From positions 540,001 through 604,000 of the forward strand of contig CALNXK010000016.1 in the NCBI GenBank assembly GCA_942486035.1: 64,000 bases of DNA, read 5' to 3'. A program made the translations under genes and the position numbers. The stretch comes from Porites lobata (Eukaryota; Cnidaria; Anthozoa; Scleractinia; Poritidae). Under the pieces are notes generated by a model. The model was given only the letters and a program-made list of their open reading frames with translations. It was not told the origin of the DNA and did no database searches. Of this stretch, positions 14,101 to 26,100 are shown one piece after another (position 1 is the first letter of the stretch; each line of letters begins with the position of its first letter).

Positions 14101-17100
14101 ACAGATTTGGCGCATTCAGACCACTGCTGCAACTATATTTTGCGATTGTTGGGCAGTTCCGCAAAGTTTAGCTGCTCAAACAATAATAGTCGCCTTTATT
14201 AGAATTAAGGATGTTTCTAGCATTCGAGCAACTTCTGGAACAAGAAACGAGAAAGTTTATTTTGATATACAAATCTAATACGTGCACCCACTCCGTCAGA
14301 AAAAAAAAATAAAGCAAAATTGCAAATACTATTTTGTAAAGCACGGGGAAACAAATGGTACTACCCATAATAGTTATTACCCCCTACGAGATTTCTTATG
14401 AATGGTCACATCTTACAATTTTGCTACAGTTCCTTTTGAGGCCTCAGTTTTTTAAAGGGAGGATAACGTTATATCCTGTTGCAGGGGTTCAGATAGTGGG
14501 GTTGGGGGGTGGCAGTGAAAGGGTTAAGTATTAAATAAGGTGTCTCTTGCTGTGCGGCAGGCCCAAAATGTCAGCGGGCAGGCGGTGAAATCTCAGAATA
14601 CCAGCTCTATCCTTAAAGAGACAGCTTCAAAGACAGAAGATAAAGTCGATAATGAGTTGAGCAAACTCCTTGATTACATCAAGAAAAGACTGGAACTTAT
14701 CAGGGCTAAAATTAGAAACGTATCTAATGACTTGGCCGGTGTACAAGGAAACTTCCAGGAGTTTGATGACATGGCTGGCCGTATCGGTAAGTGCAGCCTT
14801 TGTACGTCTTTATGGCCTCTTGTATATTTTTGTACAACAACGATCGCAATGATAGGTGATAATGATAATGACGATGATTAGTGATAATAGTAATGATGAT
14901 GATTATAATGATGCTGGTTATGCTGATGATGATGATGATAATAATGTCTCCTCCTTTTTCTCTTTCTTTGCGTTCATGTTACCATTCCATCTATTAGTTC
15001 TTTTTCTCCGTTTCTTTCTTTCCAAGTGTTCAAAATGCGTGTATAGAGTATCAATTTTTTTCTTCGTCATCAAATTTCCAGGCTCCGTTTGTTCAAATAC
15101 TGGATAGCCCTATCCACCGGATAAATCGCTATCCAGGGGGTCACTTTAGTTAACCTTATCTTATGCACTTGCCTGTTCTGTGCTCGGTATTTAAACTATC
15201 AGAGCCGGGTATTTATAATAACTGAACTCAATAGGCCTCCAGGCCTGTTTGAAATGCGTCTATTGAAAGTATGTGAATGGTTCTCGAGAGTGGTCTGCAA
15301 GCCCCCTGGACATTTTGAGCAGCTACACTGTTTAGATGTGAGAGATTGTCATGTTATATTGTAAGCGCAGATGTGCGGTTTGGGATATTGATTGATTGAT
15401 ATATTGATTGATTGCTTGCTTGATTGATTGATAATGACATGCTGGTCTGTCTGGTCATTGCCTTTGTGTAGAGATTTTGAGCTGTTAGCTGGTATCAAGT
15501 ATCATGTCGCTTGCGTAGTGGTGGTCGTTGGTAGAGGTATCGTTGTGTATTATAAAACACCAAGACATGTGGTGATCAAACGGCTAACTACATTATTGTA
15601 TCAAATGCTAATACTAGGTAACCGAGGGAGTGAACTTAAGGACAATGCCACGGAATCAAAGAACTCAGCAGATACTTCACGCAAAACAGCTGAGGAGATT
15701 GAGGTATGCTTAATCACAATAGGGAAAATGGTCAAAGGTATTGTACACAGCTAGGAATCGCCAATCCATGGCCGGAATGATTGGTTGTCCCTTTAACATC
15801 AGGGTTCAAAGAAAGTCATTTTTAAAGCTTGCCATTCGGGCAAGCTGAAGCTAGCATATACTAGCCCAAACGTCATTTCAACTAGCCCCAAAAACATTTT
15901 GATGAGCAAAATTGATTTCAGAGTTCTTCTGTAATTTGAATTCCTCAAAAAACTTCACTTGTTAAGAACAGAATTCACCAGCCCAATAACAAAATCCACT
16001 AGCTTCGGGCTATCGGACACTACTTTCTTTGCACGCGGAACATGATTTCTCATTTGGATAGCTCCTTCTATAGTACTAGTGGGAAAAAGTTTAAGATATA
16101 AGTGCCCTAGAGCAGTTCGTCTGACAGTCGCCACTCAAGAAAGGAGGAGAGAATTGGAGCCGAAATGCGTTCCGCAAGTGTTTCTGGGATCGTTACTGAA
16201 GTCGCCCTTGTTCGCTATTGGCCAATTTTTTCCCCGTCTCTAGTAAAAGTCCCAAAAGTCTTTGCGAAAATTAACTCGGCCCAGTTTTCTTCTCGAGTTT
16301 CTCGCACACAATTATTTTGGTCTTCTGTCAAGTTTTCACACCAAAGATATGTATCCATCATCAGGTTCATCAGATAGGTTAACCACCCTAGCTGTAGTAC
16401 AGCCAATCAGAAAGCTAGAAACGTGTTGTATCCGTCGACCTGATGACTTGTTTTACTTAGTATCAAGAGATCAATATTTTATAGAAAACGTGATATTTAC
16501 TCTGTTTTCGTAATAATGGTAATAATGATCTTTACTTCCCTTAAGATAAAGTTACAGATCCTTGTCACAGATTCTTGTGAATTATACATCATGAAAATAA
16601 ACTAAGAAGGTTCAACTTCCAGATGACTGGTTTGGAACACCAACATGACCACCGTTTTATAGTTTTGGTACACCAAAATGGCGGACATGACGTCACGTGA
16701 AAACACTCCCTTTTTCCAATTTTTTTTCATTTCTTTTTTCATTTTTTTTCCATTTTTCTTTTCAGGAGAAGCTTACTGGTCTTTCTGATCTTAAAAAGTC
16801 AGTTGCTGAAACAAACAACAACATAACAGATACAGAAGAGGAAGTTAGAAATGCTTTAAATATGACAAAGTCCATTAAAGGGAAAGTAAAGATTGTAGAG
16901 ACACGGTATGAGAGGATTATTGAAGAGTTAGACGTCGAAGTGAAGCGTCGCTTGGATGACATTGAAGGCATGCTCAGCTTGGCAAACACCTTGCTCAGAT
17001 CTACTTCACTTGTTATGAGATTTGATGGTAACACAACTAACGAACCTGAAGCCCCACCTGCTATTCTGAAAGAAACCAGGAATCTCAATATTCAACTCTA

Positions 17101-20100
17101 CACAAAACCGGAAAAACCAGATGGACTACTGCTCTACATGGGTAGCGTTGATGATGCCAGTAACAATCGTCAGAAGCGCCAGTCTGATAATTGTGAATCT
17201 GACTTTATTGCTGTGGAGCTCGAGGCCAAACAACCGCGTCTGAAAATTTGCACTTCAGGATCATTTCGTACTTTAACAGATGGGGAGAAACGTATTGACA
17301 CAAGTGGGAATCTTTGGTATAAAGTTGAGGCGGGCATGTAAGTTATTCACCATTAGAGGTTACAAATAGTTGTAAGTATAATGCGGTGAGCAGATACTGG
17401 GTAATAAAAATCATAAACGGTGAACTGGAATTCACATTTTGCTATTTTCAGACCTTAAGTGGGTAAATCAAGAGTTGTGGGTTAACCCCTTTAAGCCCCA
17501 AAATCCACGTAGAAATTCTCCTTACTAATCTCTATATGTTTCCTTGAAAAACTAGTTGAGAGAATTTGAGAGATCGAAGCATTTTCCTTAAGGTGATCAT
17601 TTTATGTCAAGCTTTATTGGGCAAGATCAAATCAAAAAAATAAAATATATTTAAAAAAATGAAAATATACGAACATAAAGAATTAAAACCCAAAAGGGAT
17701 GGGCACGAACGGGACACTCAGACCCATGCAGGGTGCCTACCCTAGGAAAATATAAGGATTTAAAATATATACAAAAAGTAAAATCTAGTTGTAGTAAGAG
17801 CAAAGTCTAATTGTGGAAAAATCTAGTTGTACAAAATTGTCGTCTAACTGTAGAGAAATCTAAAAGTATTTTAAAAAAGGAAAAGAAAATATATACTTAT
17901 TTATATACTTGTATATATATATACTTCTATATTCAGTTAGTGACAAGAACATTCGCGAGAGATTGACCATGAGCAGACCATGTCCACATTAAAGGCATTC
18001 ATTAAAAGAGACTTATACAAATTCTTCAAAAATGATTTAAAACAGCTAAGAGAGGTAAAACCACTAGGGAAGGCTTCATTGCATAAGTTGTTCCACAGTT
18101 ATTTTAGTAATACTCATAACTTTTTCTTTGCATCATGTATTGAGAGTTTGAGGAGAAAATTGATGTTGGTCACTCTTGGGACTTAAAGGGTTAATTAAGG
18201 GACTACAAGCAAGTCCTGCAATCACGAGTTCTTTGTCAATTGGGTTTTTATTGGCCAGTTTACTGTCATACGAAAATAATTCAACACCGCTAGACATTCT
18301 TGCTTAAAAATCATAAATCGAGATGGTAACCCCTGAATAGGACCAGGACACACACCCGTAGAACTACGGGTAGTAGCGTTTGGCAATATCAACAAAATGA
18401 ACTAGACAGCCATGACGGGCCCTTTAAATTCGAAAGATTTCGGGTCTCTTATGTATTAATTAAATCACTTAAGTTGACTCTCTCTTAACGAGCACCTCCT
18501 GGGATAAGTCTTCTTACAGGCTTACCGTATTTCCTCGAATAATAGCCGTACCTTGATTAATCGCCTTCTTCGAATAATCCCCCCTCCACCCCTTACCCCT
18601 CTCGCCATCTTCTCTTTTTCTGATACCCTCCCTGTCCAGTTAAAGTGGAGTTTGATCCAGCTAAACTGATTAGTGACAATTCAACCTCGGACGCCGAGGA
18701 TATTGCCATTGAAAATTAATCAAGGAACCAAATTTGGAACACTTAAAAAGCCCATGTTCAGTTTATTTGATGTGATCAATTTTTGGCTTAATGGGTTAAT
18801 AAAACAAAATATTTAGGGCACGACTTCCAGTGAGCAATATTTGAACTAATCTCCTCCCTCGAATAAGCGCCTCCTTTTTGTGAGGAAAAAATATTATTCG
18901 CCCCGGCTATTATTCGAGGAAATACGGTACTTTTTGTTACTGGATGAGAAACATATCTCTAACCTTCATTTTTTATCTCGACAGAACGGGCGATTATGCC
19001 AAGCTGTCCATGAGGTATTATGATGAAGGCCAACAAGTTGTTGCTGTTACCATTTCAAGACCTCTGATTATGAATAACCCCAAAATAACGTTTAACGACG
19101 AGAGCAAACTCATAGTGGGCGGTGTTTCCACGATGATGAAACTTCCCCCGAAAGTGACCACCACTAACTATACTGGGTGTGTGGATGGTCTGGAGATCAA
19201 TAATCACATAGTCGGAAGTTGGAATTCAAACTTCAGTCAGACCGCCCAAGTAAGTATTAAAGTTACATACGAGAATTGAGCTGGTAATTGATATAGTATC
19301 CCCCTTATAGATTTCATCAGTAGACAATGTAACATAAATGTGTAATTTCGTTAAGGTTGCTCCTTTTTAAACAAAAGAGATTTCGTTTTTTTAACTGTGT
19401 GACGGTGAAATCCATCCATAAAGAATCAACATTTCATTTCTTTTACTGATGGATATTACTTTCAAACAAAATCCGAAACCGTTCAGTGAATGATGTCAAG
19501 AAAGACGCTCATTATGAGAGATTAAGACATAATAAACTTCTCGGCCAAGTTTCAAGTCTGTGCGATATCCCAAACTTCAATTATTCATCAAAATAATCCA
19601 CGCATAGGTGGACACTTCCCTAAAACGGACTCCTAGAGTTGATCCTTGTCGTTCTTCAGTCATATTTTTTGACTCTCTGTGAGGTGGACACCTCCCTAAA
19701 ACGGACAGTGTCCCTGCCGTTCCTCAGTGATTTTCTTTGACTCCCTATAATGCGGATACCTCCCTAAATAGACAGCAAGAGTTGGTCCTTGCTTTTCTTC
19801 AGTCGTTCTCTATAACGTGGATACCCCTCCTAAAACAGCAACCTATAATATTGGTGCTTGTTGCTCTTCAGTCATTTTTTTACACCCTACAAGGTAGACA
19901 GCTCCCCCCCCCCCCCCCCCCGAAACAAACATCTAGAATATTGGTGCCTGTTTCTCTTCAGTCACTTTCTTTGACTCTCTGCTAGGCAGACACCTTCCTA
20001 AAACGGACACTTCAGTCATTTTCTTTGAAGATGGAAACCTCCCTAAAACGAACACCTCGTCCCCGTTGTTGTTCAGTATTTTCCGTTGACACCTGTCTAA

Positions 20101-23100
20101 GATGGACACTTGGTACTTGTGCCAAAGAAGTCCATATTAGAAAAAAGCTGACTGTCAGAATTATTAAGTAATGTGTGATGGCTTTCAGACTGGAAATGCT
20201 GACAGTGATGAAACTAAGACAAACGATAAGCACTGTCCATCTCGTGACGGTGTAACACAATTTGCTGCAACAAAGGAGGACACCACGAGTCAGAGAAGGA
20301 CCTTTTTTGGAACAGGATATCTCAAGTCAGGTTCATATTTAGCAACGACTGATCCTATGGGCACAGTGGACTTCAAATTCACAACAACATCATCAAACGG
20401 GTTACTGGTTATCGCTGTCGACGAAGAAAACCCATCGTTGTTTCAAGCCATGGAGCTGTCCAATGGGTACTTCATCTTCAAATACAATATGAAACATGGA
20501 TACAAGGAAGTGCGGTCAGCCAATCAGTATGATACAGGAGAAGAGGTGAAAGTGCAAAAGTTGAAGAGCGATGGAGGGCGAGGTTTAAGATATACACTGA
20601 CAATTAGAAGTGAAAAAAACACAGAAGAACTTGCAAAGAATACTTACTACTATCCAGTTGAAAGGCGCTTTTCATACGTAAATCCAAAGTATATTTACTG
20701 GGCAGGTGTAGAAAACAGGACCACCATTCCTCAAAATGTGTAAGTGCTTTTGAATACATTCAATGTTAATTGCGTTTTCCTACCGTCGAACGCAACCTAG
20801 AATCATCTTGGGATTCCTGTGTTACTTGGTTTTCGTGCGGTAGTCAGGACGACTTTTTCAGCAATTTTTTTTCTACTGATGAGCCCGTGCTTGTCTGGGC
20901 TCAACAGAGCGCACATTTGTGTGAAATTCTGGAAAGCTGGTTGCTGGTTGGTTATGGCGTATTCAACATGCGCAATTCGTTTGCGTCAGTGCTTGTTTTT
21001 ACATAGTTATTTCAATTTAACATTAACTTCCATTTATTTTATCTTTCCCTTGAGAGCGTATTTCGATTTGTTTACGTCGCTGTTGGAAAGTAAGATATGT
21101 TCTTAACCCTTTCCTGTTGCTGCCATTGTTTTTCGTTAATAAAAATCGCCAGGTCTGGCTGGGAAGTTAGAGGTGGAAATGTTACACATTTCCAACACAC
21201 ACATTTGCTGTTTAACTTCGCATACAAACCCTGTTATATTACGCTTGGGTGACCCATGCCACTGCTGGAAACAACGAGCATCGTTTTTCCCCCTTGGTAT
21301 TGGCAACTTTCACATTTCAATACTCACACAGACCCCATCTTTAAGGAACACGGTATACTCAAATTAAATGATATCCATTCGCTTCAACTGGGCCAATTTA
21401 TGTATTCTTGCAAAAAATTCATTCTCACCCCCAAGGTTTAATAACAATTTCTCCCAAAGCAATCAATTCTACTCTTACAATACAAAAAATTCCCAGGCCT
21501 ACCGTCTACCGTATTGTCGAACAAACACTTAGACGTTCTCGCCTATTTTCAACCCTTACCTCCTTTAAGAATATCCTGAAGATTAAATTATTAAGTAAAT
21601 ATGAAAACCGATCTTAAATCTTTCCATATTCGACTTTACGCCATCTTTTCTTCAATTGTTGTAAACATCTCTAGCCCATAGTTCGAGGAGGTCTAACCTC
21701 TCATAAGCTCCTATAGTTTCTGTTAGGTCTCCTCGCCACTTCTTTTTTCTACTTATCCTATATTATTTGTAATTCATTTTCTATTATTGTGTGGCAAATA
21801 ACATGGAATTAAAAATAAATAAAAATAACTGTCATATATCTTACTTACGGCAATTTTTTTCCTTTTCTCTACAGCACATCCTCATTTTACAAAGGGTGTT
21901 TGTCAGACATGATTCTGTCTACAGGAAGTATCGCAGTTGAACCATCCCCAGGCTCCATTTTTGGATGTCATGTTAAGGTAGATCTATTTTCCAGCTTGTG
22001 ATGGTTAAAGTAATAAATTTTGATACCCTCAAGATTATACGCCTTTAATGAATTTAAATAAATATCTATTTAACACAGTTAACAACTAGGAGCGCGGGTA
22101 TGGTCAGCGGTCAGTGGTTTGGCTCAAGCACGGTCAGCCTTGCTTGCATCATCTCCATGTGCTCAGTACAACGTTTTCCTGGCAGCCACTCTCTTCGTTT
22201 AGCCTTTGGCTCATTCTTTACCCCCATCCTTCCCACCCTGTATTCTTCCACTGTTAATCAGTGTGGCAGGTGCCTGGTTCCATTAGCTGGGGGCTCATGG
22301 CTGGAGGGCGCGGGTTTGCCAGCCATGGGGGTGTAACTCTGTCAAGGGGCTGGCTGTGCCAAGGGTGGAAACCCCTGGACATCCCGAGCACCCACCTCTA
22401 CTAAGCGACGCAGTTGTTAACTATAGTATAATACTCAAGCGAAAAGGATGGAAAAGAAGTTTAAAATGTTAGCCCTCCCCATAGTACTGCTCAATTGATG
22501 ACATGTTAACCCCAAAAGAGGCCAAAGTCAAATTTTCACAAAATTTCCAAAATTCTTTTCGTAATATGGTTTAAAATAAGTAGCACCCTTTGAAAGCATT
22601 GACAGAGAGGATTCATTTGAATGGTAACGCCATAGGATTTCTTCCACGGACTTCAAAGTTTGAAAATAGTGCTGAAGAGGTTGGATTTAAATGGTCTTAC
22701 CATAGCGTTTCATGCATACACTCCAAAGTTACAACCATCTTTAGCTGCGAGACGCATTTTCTTCATTCTGGGAGTAGAGTGCGTTACCTGCTATCATCAG
22801 ATCTGAAGCACCCTTAGAGTTAAGAGGCTTTCTATAAAGTATTAAACTGTTACTACATACATTCAATGAAGCTAATCTGTCCAAAGTGTCCGCAGAAGGA
22901 AAATGAAGGGTTTAAATATATACAACCAGATATATTGTCCAATTTTTTGCAGTGTTGTACACTTATCTGGCATTATTTTGCTTTCAGCCTGCCTGGAATG
23001 TGACATTCCTCAGTAATAGCAGTTTTCTTCAAAAAAATCCAATCAAGAAGAATCGTAGAGGCTTTGACATTGGCCTTAGTTTTCAAGTACCTCCTACTAC

Positions 23101-26100
23101 TCAAAATGGTCTTCTTTTACTAGAGTCTGCGGCTGGTGATGTATGTCATTTTGTATAGCAAGTACAACTACCATATTTTCTGGATTTAATGCCCGAGGCT
23201 CTGTTTAAATGCCTGGTCTTAAAGAAGAAGCGTGGTGGTTATACTGTTGTTGTTATCCGGTCAACTCGGGAGAATTGCGAACAGATCTCAATTGTGCTAT
23301 AGGGGGATTGTGCTTTCCAAGAGATCAATCTCTATTCACTGGATTGAACAATTGGTTTCCCTTGTACTTGTCAATTGGATAGAGATTTATCCGGTGGAAA
23401 GCGCGGATAATGCTATCCACCGAATAAATCACTATCCAACGGGTAGTGATTAATGGATAACGCTATCCAGTTTTTGAACAAGCAGGACCAGGCGTAAATG
23501 ATGGGGTTTTTTAACAATAGAAGAATTTCACAAAATATTTTGGTAAATAGAGTATATGTAGTAAGGTAGTGCTTTACATTTATTTTACCTCTTGACTCGA
23601 TAATGTTAACCAGATGCAAAGTAGTTCTGTCTTTTAAGTCTGTCAAAGGAATGCAATTGTTGGGCCCTTTTTAAATGTAATGTATAATATTTGATTTATC
23701 TCAGGAGGCATATGCCTTTGTCTTGGGTCTGATCGACGGGAAGGTGGTGTTGGAAGTGAAAACAGATGGTGAACCCCTAACATTACAGACTGATATCACA
23801 TATAACGACGGAAAGTGGCACAATGTTTATCTTGTTAAAGATGGTGCATCGTAAGTGCATTCTCACTGATGTTAATATACCCCACTTGCACAAATCCCAT
23901 GATGCACCTTATTTGCCCCCCAAAATTTTGCAAAAGCATTGTTTTCAATTTCTCTTGGGACGGCTGTACTACCCAGGAGAAATGAAAAACAAAGGTTATG
24001 CAAAATTTGTAGGGGGGGTGGGCGGGGGGCATATAAGGTGCACTACGGGAGATGTGCAAGTAGCGTGTAGAGCGTTTTCACTCGCGTGACCAGCATCTGT
24101 GCAAATTTATTGCAACAAAAGAAAGCGTTTACATAAGAAAAGAGTTCAACTCCCACAGGACTGGTTTGGGACACCAATATGGCCGCCGTTTTATTGCTTT
24201 GGAACACCGATATGGTCGCCTTGAAGTCATGGGAAAACGCTCTATATTGGGAAGACTTTAGGTGACAATGACCTCAACCAGGTTGTAGCGTCCAGCGGTT
24301 TTAGTGAAAACAAGGGTTTGGGTTGGGTGCCTTGTCTCGCGGGCTCATAAAACCTGGTCTCGGTCATTCTTATTTAGGATTTTTCTCTACACTGAAGCTT
24401 GGCAATTTCGAAATATGAATAGACCGCGCGGCAGGCGCCGGTTTATTGTTTTGGATAACTTTTATACAGCGCGCAAGGGGAACACAAGAAGGAGAGAGGA
24501 AGCCTAATATTTATCTCGTTAAAGATGGTTCAAAGTGCCGAGTGAATTCTCACTAATGTTAATATACTGGGGCCACTGAGCACTTGGCGATATCGAAAAA
24601 TGGATAGCCTGCATGGCAGGCACCGGTGTGCGCTTGCGTCGTCGAAATTTCTTCCTTCCCGCTAACAAACAACGCGCACGCGTTTTTCCCTATATAATAA
24701 CATCGTGGTTTGCAATCGCGCTGGATGAGACGAAGAACTAGACGGATTTTAAGAGAAAAGGCGGACTGCAAGCAGTCTACGCACGCGTCCTCGAGATTTC
24801 TTTCTTCCCTCTAACAAACGACGCGCACGCGTCCTCGAAATTTCTCCCTTCGCTCCAACTAAACCAAGCCTTCTACGCAGGCTAAAATATGGTTGATGGT
24901 TTCAGGGCATATTGACTTCTTTCATTTTTTCTTTTGCAAGAATGCGTCTGAATGTTGATGATGAGGAAAAATCTGGGCAGCCGGGTCAGTACATCCCCAG
25001 GGCAGAGATGATGTATCTTGGAGGAATACCCGCTAGCTTCGAACTCAATCAGCCAGATGGCTTTAACCCCGACATCCTCAGTTCGCTGAAAGGTGGATCG
25101 ATCCAGTACTTGACATCCAAGGGAGAGTACGTATTTGACCGTATTATTACTATTTGCATCATGCGAACCAGCCACTACTAGCGCAGTAGTCAACTATAAG
25201 ACGGACACCTTTGGGACTGAAGCGTCCATGTTAGATCAGTGGAGAAAAAATAGCAAAGCCTAGGGAAAGGAGGGGGGATGGCTGGAAAGAACCCAAAACG
25301 AAGGAAAAACTGAATGCGCCAATGAATCACATGATTGATGTAGCTAGCTACTGGGCATGCTCATGCCAAAGACCACTGACCTCGGGCACTTAAAGCGCTC
25401 TTAAAACTGCTTTAATTTGCATTTAAATGCATTATACGCCATATATGACCCCTAAAAAAAAGAGAAAAGAAAAGACCAGGAGAGACCAACTCTAGGTGTC
25501 CGTTTTAGAGAGCTGTCTGCCTTGTAGAGAGTCAAAGATTATGACTGAACAACAGCAAGGACCAACTTTAGGTGTCCGTTTCAGGGAGGTGTCTGCCGTG
25601 TAGAGAGTCAAAGAAAATGACTGCGGAAGAACGACAGGGACTAACTCTAGCTGTTCGGTTCAGAGAAGTGTTCGCCTTATAGAGAGTTAAAGAAAATGAC
25701 TGAAGAACGGCAGATTCAAGTCTAGGTTTACATTCTAGGGATAGGGAGGCGTGTCCCTAATAGAGATGTCTATTTAGACAGAATTGTCTTTACTCAATAT
25801 TATAAAATATTATCAAATGTTTTTGTCCTTTGTGAAATTGCCTCATGCTGTATGTAGTTTCACTTGCGGGAGATAAATAACTTTCGCTGAGCTATCTAGA
25901 CTTGTGAGATTTTGTGTGGGAGAACGTTCTTTTTTTCAGAATTCTAGGGTATTCAGCAACAAAGGGCCTAACCAAGAAATTGAACCGTGCAGATCATCGA
26001 TTGTGCATACAGCCGTTTTTTATGTCTTGCCACTGAACATTACGCATTTTGATCACTTTTGATGTTATTTTACAGGGTGTTTAATTTTGCGGAGAATGTA

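Larger units (their letters stand above)
9976..17020 (+). other. Laminin alpha: coiled-coil domains II and I
   Basis: About 570 residues across exons from 9819-10101 to 16766-17337, rich in Leu, Ala, Glu, Lys and Asn with heptad character and several N-x-S/T sites (for example NFTTTNETL and NNTLRLWNDLNQANRT). The length matches the usual ~570-residue domain II+I of alpha chains. It begins CVGRLLKTATALDRNL after the last LE repeat and ends near SLANTLLRSTSLVMRFDG where LG1 starts. It forms the heterotrimer with beta and gamma chains. Confidence 0.85.
17021..20275 (+). other. Laminin alpha: LG1 domain
   Basis: End of exon 16766-17337, exon 18985-19249 and the start of 20189-20739. The LG fold is visible as LVMRFDGN, PDGLLLYMGS, FIAVELE, LIVGGVS and YTGCVDGLEIN, with the second cysteine in KHCPSRDG. 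A loop insert reads NNRQKRQSDNCESD (17162-17200) and contains a dibasic RQKR that fits the furin consensus R-x-K/R-R. The intron at 17338-18984 contains an A/T-rich block (17,600-17,960) and a TA-flanked MITE (18,535-18,927); the intron at 19250-20188 holds a satellite array. Confidence 0.85.
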
